From NCBI GenBank assembly GCA_050942745.1, contig JBMNNX010000181.1, forward strand, positions 1-13,745: a stretch of 13,745 nucleotides of DNA, written 5' to 3'. The DNA comes from UBA10939 sp050942745 (GTDB lineage: Bacteria; Myxococcota; Myxococcia; Myxococcales; UBA5297). The notes beneath the pieces were generated by a model, which was not told the origin of the DNA, ran no database searches, and saw only the letters and a list, made by a program, of their open reading frames with translations. Below are positions 1 to 6,900 of the stretch, in pieces. The position numbers and the translations under genes were made by a program. Positions within the stretch are counted from its first letter, which is position 1, and each line of letters starts with the position of its first letter.

Positions 1-319
1 GGCCACGGGGCGCCGGTGACGCTGGCTTTGCTGGCGATGCCTGCGGGGTCGGCGCGCCGCTGACGCGCGGGGCTGGGGCAACAGGGGCGGGTGCGCTCGC
101 CGAGGGGGCCGAGGGGATGGCCGCCGCGTGTGCGGCGGGCGGCGCAGCCACGGGCGCAAACGGCCCGGCGGGCGACGGGACAGCGACCTGCGCTCGGGCG
201 CGCGGAGAAGCCGCGTCGAACGGTCGACCGCAGGCGATGCAACAACCCGCTCCGGGCTCGTTGTACGAGTCGCAATCGGAGCAGACCGCCCCAAGCTCGG
301 CGAGAAGGGTACTTGCCAT
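1..319 (-). CDS. Zinc-ribbon protein with Pro/Ala-rich linker, N-terminal part only (runs off the left edge)
   Basis: Reading the minus strand from the ATG at 319-317 gives 106 codons without a stop to the window edge. The first ~34 residues contain a clear four-cysteine zinc ribbon, C13-x2-C16-x10-C27-x2-C30-G, with the usual N-x-PGA turn between the two CxxC knuckles (NEPGAGCCIACG). From about residue 35 onward the chain is almost entirely Pro, Ala, Ser and Val, a flexible linker of the kind that in myxobacterial proteins often joins a zinc ribbon to a downstream FHA, TPR or membrane domain; that domain lies outside the window, so no function can be given. An in-frame stop at 358-356 closes the frame upstream, and no other ATG or GTG lies between, so ATG 319 is the likely start. 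No Shine-Dalgarno sits before it, which fits the near-leaderless promoter proposed just upstream. The plus-strand open frames over this stretch look non-protein-like. The gene diverges from rel. Confidence 0.75.
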   Translation of the reverse strand, partial: MASTLLAELGAVCSDCDSYNEPGAGCCIACGRPFDAASPRARAQVAVPSPAGPFAPVAAPPAAHAAAIPSAPSASAPAPVAPAPRVSGAPTPQASPAKPASPAPRG

Positions 320-329
320 TTGGGCGTGG

Positions 330-359
330 ACAATATCGGCCCTCGCGACAGGTCGTCAA
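330..359 (-). promoter_or_regulatory. Probable sigma-70-type promoter of the zinc-ribbon gene (near-leaderless)
   Basis: On the minus strand TTGACG (359-354) and TATTGT (335-330) are separated by 18 bases; they match TTGACA at 5 of 6 and TATAAT at 4 of 6 positions. Transcription would start near 323-324, only about 5 bases before the ATG at 319. This would give an almost leaderless mRNA and would explain the absence of a ribosome-binding site. Assigned by eye from the consensus. Confidence 0.5.
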
Positions 360-498
360 CGTGCCCGGCACGCGTGAAACCGGGGCCACGGAGGGCGGAT
401 TCAGCCGCGATTTCGGCGGCGGAGGCGAGGGGGCTCGCCCCGGGTGCAGCTCAGCCGTTTCGGTCAGCAGGGGCACGAGATGGCGGCCACACGTCAAG

Positions 499-528
499 TA
501 GACAACCAGGCCAGGGCGAGACTAAGAT
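499..528 (+). promoter_or_regulatory. Candidate promoter of rel
   Basis: TAGACA (499-504, 5 of 6 to TTGACA), an 18-base spacer and TAAGAT (523-528, 4 of 6 to TATAAT). It lies in a locally less GC-rich stretch and would give a leader of roughly 155 bases before the rel start, including the inverted repeat at 571-597. Weaker alternatives with TTGAAT (580) or TTGAAC (616) have poor -10 partners. The rest of the 320-691 divergent spacer shows no coding signal. Confidence 0.4.
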
Positions 529-570
529 CCCGACCCTGTTGCTGCGCCCGACCCGCAATTTTCTCCGCTA

Positions 571-597
571 GGGAAGAGGTTGAATGAGGTTCTTCCC
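571..597 (+). repeat. Inverted repeat in the rel leader
   Basis: GGGAAGA (571-577) and TCTTCCC (591-597) are perfect complements around a 13-base loop, with one more G-T pair inside. The loop region also repeats GAGGTT directly (575-580 and 585-590). It sits about 95 bases upstream of the rel start, so it could be an mRNA hairpin or a dyad for a regulator. The sequence does not decide which. Confidence 0.35.
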
Positions 598-691
598 AGG
601 AACTACGCGGTTTTCTTGAACAGACGAGCGACCTGGCTACCGGGTGCGATGACAAGGGCTTGCCGGACGGTTTCGGGCGCTCCAGACCTTG

Positions 692-2866
692 ATGATTCGA
701 CTCAACGACATTCTCGACCGGATCTCCCAGTATCACCCGGATCCTGACCTGGACATCGTCAAGAAGGCGTACGTCTACAGTGCCAAGGTCCACCAGGGGC
801 AGACCCGGAAGTCGGGAGAGCCCTATCTCGTGCATCCGCTCGAGGTTGCGGGAATCCTCGCCCAGCTCAAGCTCGACGAGGCCTCGATAGTCACGGGGCT
901 GCTTCACGACACCATCGAGGACACGCTGACCACGCTTGAGGACCTCACCGAGCTGTTCGGCGCCGAGGTCGCGCAGCTCGTCGACGGGGTCACCAAGCTG
1001 TCCCAGTTCTCGGCCAGCGCGAACGTGTCTCAGGAGGAGAAGCAGGCCGAGAACTTCCGCAAGATGATCGTCGCGATGGCCCGCGACATCCGGGTCATCC
1101 TCGTCAAGCTCGCCGACCGCACGCACAACATGCGCACTCTGGAGCACATGGCTCCCGAGAAGCAGAGGCGCATCGCCCAGGAGACCCTTGACATCTACGC
1201 GCCCTTGGCCAACCGGCTCGGCATTAGCTGGATAAAGCAAGAGCTCGAGGACATGGCCTTCAGGTACCTGCGGCCCGCCGAGTACGAGGAGCTGCGCGAG
1301 AAGGTCGAAAAGAAGAAGAAGGCCAGCGAAAAGTACGTGGAAGAGGTCAAAGAGATCCTCTCCAAGAAGCTGACCGAGAACAACCTTCAGTTCGTCGAGG
1401 TCCAGGGGCGGTTCAAGCACCTGTACAGCATCGCCCGCAAGATGCGCGCACAGGGCGTCGACTTCGACCAGATCCACGACGTGATCGCCTTCCGGCTGAT
1501 CATGAGCTCGATGCCCGCCTGCTACGAGGCGCTGGGCCTGGTGCACACGATGTGGAAGCCGGTGCCCGGGCGGTTCAAGGACTACATCGCCATCCCCAAG
1601 CCGAACATGTACCAGTCGCTGCACACGACCGTCATCGGTCCGTTCGGCGACCGGCTCGAGGTGCAGATCCGCACCGCGGAGATGCACAAGATCGCCGAGG
1701 AAGGCATCGCCGCGCACTGGGCCTACAAGGAGGGCAAGAACGTAGGCAAAGACTCGGCGAAGTTCGCCTGGCTGCGCCAGTTGATGGAGTGGCAGCAGGA
1801 CCTGAAGGATCCCAAAGAGTTCCTCGAGACCGTCAAGGTCGATCTCTTCACCGACGAGGTCTTCGTCTTCACTCCCCGAGGCGACGTCAAGTCGCTGCCG
1901 CGCGGGGCGACCCCGGTGGACTTCGCCTACGGCATCCACTCCGACATCGGCGCCAAGTGCGTGGGGGCGAAGGTCAACGGCAAGATCGTCCCGCTGCGCT
2001 ACAAGCTCAAGAACGGCGACACCGTCGAGGTGCTCACCAGCGCCAACGCCCACCCCTCGAAGGACTGGCTCACCTTCGTCAAGACGAGCCGGGCCCAGGC
2101 GAAGATCCGCAGCTACATCAAAGCCCAGCAGCGCGAGAAGAGCCTCGAGCTCGGCCGCGATCTCGCCGAGCGCGAGCTGCGGCGGGTGGAGCTGAACCTC
2201 AACAGGCTCTCGAAGACCGGCGAGCTCAAGAAGGCGGCCGAGGGGCTGGGCTACCGGACGGTCGACGACGTGCTCGTGGCCATCGGCTACGGCAAGGTCT
2301 CGACCTCCCAGCTTGCCGCGAAGCTGCTGCCGGCCGACAAGCTCGCCGAGCGCCAGGCCGAGGCGCCACCGCGCGAGTCGGTGCCCGGCAACAAGATCGC
2401 CGAGCTCTTCAAGAAGGTCACCGGCAAGTCGAAGTCCGGCGTCCAGATTAACGGCATCGACGACGTGCTGGTGCGCTTCGGGCGGTGCTGCAACCCGGTC
2501 CCCGGAGACCGCATCGTCGGCTTCATCACCCGCGGCCGCGGCGTCACGGTGCACACCATCGACTGCGACAAGGCGCTCGCCACCGACCCGGAGCGCCGAG
2601 TTGACGTCTCTTGGGACGTCAAGGCGGACTTCAAGCGCCCGGTCACCATTCGCGTCCTCACCGTCGATCGGCCCGGCCTGCTCGCCGACATCTCGCAGAC
2701 CTTCAGCAAGAAGGGCGTCAACATCTCGCAGGCCAACTGCCGGGCGACCGGCGACGAGCGGGCCGTCAACACCTTCGAGGTCACCATCTCCGACCTCAAG
2801 CAGCTCACCGACGTGATGCAGACCATCGAGCGCATCCAAGGGGTGTACGCGGTCGAGCGGGTCTAG
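692..2866 (+). CDS. relA/spoT: Bifunctional (p)ppGpp synthetase/hydrolase (Rel/SpoT family)
   Basis: Long-form RelA/SpoT homologue of 724 aa, the usual length. It makes (p)ppGpp from ATP and GTP/GDP and degrades it, and sets the stringent response in the cytoplasm. The HD hydrolase domain looks intact: R39, H48, H72-D73, E76-D77, D142 and N146 are the expected metal and catalytic residues. The synthetase domain follows, with GRFKHLYSIARKM near residue 240 and RFKD at 294-297; RxKD is the form found in bifunctional enzymes, unlike the ExDD of E. coli-type RelA. Then come TGS (~384-450), a helical region, the zinc-finger/CC domain (C599, C600, H621, C625) and a C-terminal ACT domain (~649-724). 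So both activities and the ribosome/tRNA-sensing half are predicted. Start: the frame opens at 653 and offers only TTG 689 or ATG 692; the family N-terminus MIRLNDILD favours 692. No good Shine-Dalgarno is visible. ridA follows, as is common in related genomes, but after a long gap. Confidence 0.97.
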   Translation: MIRLNDILDRISQYHPDPDLDIVKKAYVYSAKVHQGQTRKSGEPYLVHPLEVAGILAQLKLDEASIVTGLLHDTIEDTLTTLEDLTELFGAEVAQLVDGVTKLSQFSASANVSQEEKQAENFRKMIVAMARDIRVILVKLADRTHNMRTLEHMAPEKQRRIAQETLDIYAPLANRLGISWIKQELEDMAFRYLRPAEYEELREKVEKKKKASEKYVEEVKEILSKKLTENNLQFVEVQGRFKHLYSIARKMRAQGVDFDQIHDVIAFRLIMSSMPACYEALGLVHTMWKPVPGRFKDYIAIPKPNMYQSLHTTVIGPFGDRLEVQIRTAEMHKIAEEGIAAHWAYKEGKNVGKDSAKFAWLRQLMEWQQDLKDPKEFLETVKVDLFTDEVFVFTPRGDVKSLPRGATPVDFAYGIHSDIGAKCVGAKVNGKIVPLRYKLKNGDTVEVLTSANAHPSKDWLTFVKTSRAQAKIRSYIKAQQREKSLELGRDLAERELRRVELNLNRLSKTGELKKAAEGLGYRTVDDVLVAIGYGKVSTSQLAAKLLPADKLAERQAEAPPRESVPGNKIAELFKKVTGKSKSGVQINGIDDVLVRFGRCCNPVPGDRIVGFITRGRGVTVHTIDCDKALATDPERRVDVSWDVKADFKRPVTIRVLTVDRPGLLADISQTFSKKGVNISQANCRATGDERAVNTFEVTISDLKQLTDVMQTIERIQGVYAVERV

Positions 2867-3336
2867 GCGATTCGCCGGCCGCGTGCCTTCGCGTGTGGTT
2901 GACGAGCGACAGCCGATTCTCCGCCTCGCTCGGGCGACGGCGTCGGTGCGCTTCATTTCGCCGGTCGCGTGCAGCCGTCGGGCTCGGCGAACCGGTCGCT
3001 CTGAAGCGCGGAGGGTGGTCTGGCCGCGCAGCGCGTGCCGGTCGCCTGTTCGGTTGCCTGCCATGCCCGTCGCCTGTCCGAACGCGGGGGCCCGCTGTGT
3101 CGGGCTGCCGCTCTCGCCACGCGGCGTCCGGGCGGTCTTCCGCTCGTTCACGGCCTCGATGTCGGCTCAGCGTCGCTTCCACGCATCGGTCGCCCGGCAG
3201 GACGCTGCGCGGACCGGTGAGCGGATGGAAGGGGTGGGCGAGACGTGTGGCGAGCGCGGCGGAGCCTGCACGCGCCTGCAACCGGACTGGCGGAGCCGCC
3301 GGGTCGGGGCCGACCCGCGAACGGAGAGTGGGAAGC

Positions 3337-3367
3337 GGGGCGAAACCGGGCACTCCGGTTTCGCCCC
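3337..3367 (+). terminator. Strong perfect hairpin between rel and ridA, possibly a terminator
   Basis: GGGGCGAAACCGG (3337-3349) and CCGGTTTCGCCCC (3355-3367) form a 13-bp perfect stem around a 5-base loop. No T-run follows on the plus strand, so it is not a textbook intrinsic terminator. It could be a T-less terminator, an RNA-stability element, or a member of a dispersed palindromic family. Its position upstream of the proposed ridA promoter fits insulation of ridA from rel transcription. Confidence 0.4.
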
Positions 3368-3398
3368 TCCAAGCTCAGACCGCCGGCTGCTCTTGCCC

Positions 3399-3427
3399 GC
3401 GACACCCGCGCGGCCATGCGCTAGAAA
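3399..3427 (+). promoter_or_regulatory. Candidate promoter of ridA
   Basis: GCGACA (3399-3404), a 17-base spacer and TAGAAA (3422-3427), each 4 of 6 to the sigma-70 consensus. The leader would be about 57 bases. The -10 overlaps the small GCGCT-AGAAA-AGCGC dyad (3418-3432). Low-stringency call. Confidence 0.33.
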
Positions 3428-3490
3428 AGCGCCCAACATTTGCCCGCGCCTGCGGGGGGACAGCGCGGCTTTTCGTCAAGGAGCTCTGCT

Positions 3491-3877
3491 ATGCCCCGCC
3501 AAGCCATCTCCACCCCGAAGGCTCCCAAAGCCATCGGTCCCTACTCCCAGGCGATAGCGGTGCCGGCTGGTGAGATGGTGTTCCTCTCCGGCCAGATACC
3601 TCTTGATCCCCAAACCGGTGAGCTGGTCGGCCAGGACATCGTCGCCCAGACCGAGCGGGTGATGGAGAACCTGAAGGCGGTGCTCGAGGCGGCGAGCCTG
3701 ACGCTCGAGCACGTGGTGAAGACCACCATCCTCCTCGCCGATCTGGGCGACTTCGCCAAGGTCAACGAGGTCTACGGCCGCTACTTCTCGGCCAACCCGC
3801 CCGCTCGCGCCACCTTCCAGGTCGCCGCGCTTCCTCGCGGCGCCCGCGTCGAGATCGAGGCCATCGCCGTGCGCTGA
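3491..3877 (+). CDS. ridA: RidA family reactive intermediate/imine deaminase
   Basis: 128-aa protein of the YjgF/YER057c/UK114 family, full length. RidA homotrimers hydrolyse reactive enamine/imine intermediates made by PLP enzymes such as threonine dehydratase, releasing 2-oxoacids and ammonia and protecting other PLP enzymes. Family signatures: IGPYSQA near residue 15, LSGQIPLDP at 32-40, the substrate-carboxylate-binding arginine R106 in PPARATFQV, and the C-terminal LPRGARVEIEAIA with E121. ATG 3491 is chosen over an upstream in-frame start because AAGGAG (3478-3483) lies 7 bases ahead of it and the family N-terminus begins there. A 6-bp hairpin directly follows the stop. The distance from rel and its own promoter candidate suggest independent transcription. 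Confidence 0.97.
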   Translation: MPRQAISTPKAPKAIGPYSQAIAVPAGEMVFLSGQIPLDPQTGELVGQDIVAQTERVMENLKAVLEAASLTLEHVVKTTILLADLGDFAKVNEVYGRYFSANPPARATFQVAALPRGARVEIEAIAVR

Positions 3878-3878
3878 G

Positions 3879-3897
3879 AGGCGCTGGTTTCGCGCCT
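3879..3897 (+). terminator. Hairpin immediately after ridA
   Basis: AGGCGC (3879-3884) and GCGCCT (3892-3897) form a 6-bp perfect stem with a 7-base loop, beginning one base after the ridA stop codon. There is no T-tract. It may end or attenuate ridA transcription or protect its 3' end. Confidence 0.35.
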
Positions 3898-3915
3898 GTG
3901 GCAAGATCGCCATTC
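3897..3915 (+). promoter_or_regulatory. Motif shared upstream of both Cys-rich lipoprotein genes (first copy)
   Basis: TGTGGCAAGATCGCCATTC lies 43 bases before the lipoprotein ATG at 3958. The second copy at 11965-11985 differs by one substitution (T/C) and a 2-base insertion and lies 23 bases before the ATG at 12008. CAAGAT resembles the TAAGAT proposed as the rel -10, but no convincing -35 accompanies either copy. It may be a promoter part or an operator. Confidence 0.4.
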
Positions 3916-3957
3916 TCGACCGGTCCTTGTTTTCGAGAGGGCTCTTGGAGGTCGCTC

Positions 3958-6900
3958 ATGCCCCCATCCCGTTTGATCGTCGGAGCCGCGCTGCTCGGCT
4001 CGCTGCTGTTCGCCGGCTGTGCCTGCGAGAACACTCCCCCCGTCGGCCCGCCGTGCACGACGAGCGATGACTGCACTGACGGAAATGTGTGCGTCAACGG
4101 ACACTGCGAGCCTCCGAGCGGCAGGGACGGTGGCCCGGGCGACTCGGGCGAGATCCTGCAGCCCGACGGCGGCGGCCAGCGGGACGGCGGCGCGTCCATC
4201 AACGACCCGAACAACCCGAACAAGGACACCGACTGTGACGGCTTGAGCGACGCCGAGGAGTTCGCCAACCGCTGGGGGCCCGAGCGCCTGCAGACCGATC
4301 CAGACAACCCGGACACCGACGGCGACGGAATCCCCGACGGAATCGAGGCCGGGAAGACCGCCTCGGTCGATCCGGGCTGCCCGTTCGAAGGCGACGCCGA
4401 TCCGAGCACCCGCACCTCGCCGGTCGCGAAGGACACCGACGGCGACGGGCTCGACGACGGGGTCGAGGACCGCGATCGAAACGGCAAGCGCGAGCCCCAG
4501 GAGACCGATCCGCTGCTCGCCGACACCGACGGCGACGGGCTGGCCGACGGCGCCGAGGACCTGAACGGCGACGGCGTCGTCGACCCGGGCGAGACCGACC
4601 CGCTGAAGGTCGACTCGGACGGCGACGGCCTGCCCGACGGCCTCGAGACGCGCACCGGAACGAGCCCGATCAAGATCGACAGCGACGGCGACACCTGCGC
4701 CGACGGCCTCGAGGACAAGAACCGCAACGGCGTCCTCGACTCCGGCGAGACCGACCCGCGCGTCGCCGACTGCTCGGGCGCCGGCAAGGACACCGACGGC
4801 GACGGAATCCCCGACGACGTCGAGCTTTCGACCACGCTGACCGACCCGACCCGCGCCGACACCGACGGCGACGGGCTGCTCGACGGCGAGGAAGACAAGA
4901 ACCTGAATGGCGCGGTCGACCCGGGCGAGACCAACCCGCGGTCGGCCGACAGCGACTGCGACGGGCTTTCGGATTACCTGGAGCTCCGCGCCTACCGCAC
5001 CAACCCGCTGGTCGCCGACACGGACGGCGACGGCCTGCCCGACGGGCTCGAGGTGGGCATCGTCACCAACCCCGACCCGGTGCGCTGCACCTCGTTCGTC
5101 CCCGACGCCGACTCGGCGACGCGGACCAACCCGCTGCTGGCCGACTCGGACTGCGACGGGCTCTCGGACGGCGAAGAGGACGCCAACCACAACGGCAAGG
5201 TCGATCCCGGCGAGACCGACCCCAAGCGGCGCGACAGCGACGCCGACGGCCTGCCCGACGGTCTAGAGAAGGGCGTCTGCGCCAACGTCGACCCGTCCAA
5301 CTGCCCGACCTTCGTCCCCGACGCCGACTGCGGGGCGACCACGACCAACCCGCTGGTCGCCGACCACGACGGCGACGGGCTGCTCGACGGGGAGGAAGAC
5401 GCCAACAAGAACGGCCGCCTCGACTCCAGCGAGAGCAGCCCGCTGCGCACCGACTCGGACTGCGACGGCCTCGCCGACGGCGAGGAGCGGGCGCTGTTCC
5501 GCACCGACCCGGCCAACCCCGATTCGGACGGCGACGGCCTGGTCGACGGCGTCGAGGCGGGCCGCACCGCGAGTGTCGACCCCTCGTGCAACTTCGTCCC
5601 GGACGACGACCCCAACACGCGCACGCTGCCCTACTCGAGCGACACCGACGGCGACGGCCTGCCCGACGGGCTCGAGGACGCCAACCGCAACGGGCGCATC
5701 GACAACGGGGAGACCGATCCGGCCAATCCCGACAGCGACGGCGATGGCCTGCCGGACGGGGTCGAGGACAAGAACAAGAACGGTGTGCGCGACGCGACCG
5801 AGACCAACCCGCTCAACCCGGATACCGACGGCGACGGCATCCCCGACGGAGTCGAGGACTTCAACCGTGACGGCGTCAAGCAGGCCAACGAGACCGACCC
5901 GCGCAACGCCGACACCGACGGCGACGGCTGCCGCGACGGCGAGGAGGACCGCAACTGGAACCACGTCGTCGATCCCGGCGAGACCAACCCGCTGCTCCCC
6001 GGCGACTGCCCGCTCCCGACCGCGGTTGACTCGGACTGCGACGGACTGTCCGATGACACCGAGCGCAACGTCACCGGCACCAATCCCAACAACCCGGATA
6101 CCGACGGCGACGGGCTCAAGGACGGGCTCGAGGCGGGCGCGGTCTTCAACCCGAGCCCCACCGCCTGTCCGGGCTTCGTCCCCGACGCCGACCCGAGCCG
6201 GACGACCGACCCAAAGCGCATCGACACCGACTGCGACGGCATCCGCGACGACGAGGAGGACGTGAACCGCAACGGCCGCGTCGACCCCGGCGAGACCGAT
6301 CCCTCCAACCCCGACACCGACGGCGACGGGCTGACCGACGGCGTCGAGCTTGGTAAGACCCAGAACCTCGATTCCGCCAACTGCCCGGGCTTCGTGCGAG
6401 ACCTCGATCCGAGCACCCGCACCGATCCGCTCGACCCCGACACCGACAACGACGGGATCGCCGACGGCGCCGAGGACGTCAACGGCAACGGCCGGGTCGA
6501 CTCGGGCGAGCTCAACCCGAACAACGGCTCGGACGCCACCGGCCCGGTGCAGGCGGCCTGCGCGAGCCCACGCCAGATGGTCTCGCACCAGACCTACGAC
6601 TCGGACCTGCACGTGGCCGCGGTATCGGGCTACAGCGAGGTCACCCGCATCGTCAGCGGCGGCAAGGAGGTCGGGCTCGTGCTGTACGACCCGACCCAGA
6701 AGATCATCGGTATCGCCCTGCACCGCGTCCCAGCCGCCGCCACCGTCACCGACCAGGAAAACGAGGGGCGCACCAAGCTGGCCGCCATCTCGGGCGGCGT
6801 CACCTCGGCGCTCACCCAGGGGCTGACGAGCTGGGACGGCTTCACCGCGATGGCCGGCTACTACGACCACGGGTCGAGCGCCGACCTCAAGGCCTTCGCG

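Larger units (their letters stand above)
2867..3490. other. 624-bp spacer between rel and ridA, no gene seen
   Basis: Very GC-rich sequence. Open frames exist on both strands but their products are Arg/Pro/Ala-rich strings with no recognisable domain and no ribosome-binding site. It holds GTTCGG/CCGAAC and GGGTCGG/CCGACCC (3301-3316) inverted pairs, a strong 13-bp hairpin (3337-3367), a small GCGCT/AGCGC dyad (3418-3432) and a candidate ridA promoter. The first 430 bases have no other structure that I can identify. Confidence 0.6.

Noticed and set aside
3..571. Three overlapping plus-strand open frames at the left edge (including one open from base 3)
   Set aside because: All are Arg/Ala/Gly-rich, overlap each other in different frames and have no ribosome-binding site; the minus-strand frame carries a real zinc ribbon.
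494..3151. 885-aa open frame antisense to rel on the minus strand
   Set aside because: It mirrors rel codon by codon (high GC leaves few stops); the product is Leu/Val/Asp/Gly-rich without domains, whereas the plus-strand product has every Rel catalytic motif.
2805..3557. Open frames on both strands in the rel-ridA spacer
   Set aside because: Composition is Arg/Pro/Ala-rich with no motifs; the plus-strand ones run into ridA out of frame.
3897..3915. Sigma-54 promoter (GG-N10-GC) at the shared GGCAAGATCG motif
   Set aside because: Ten bases after GG there is AT (3897 copy), not GC, and the 2-base indel between copies would break fixed spacing.
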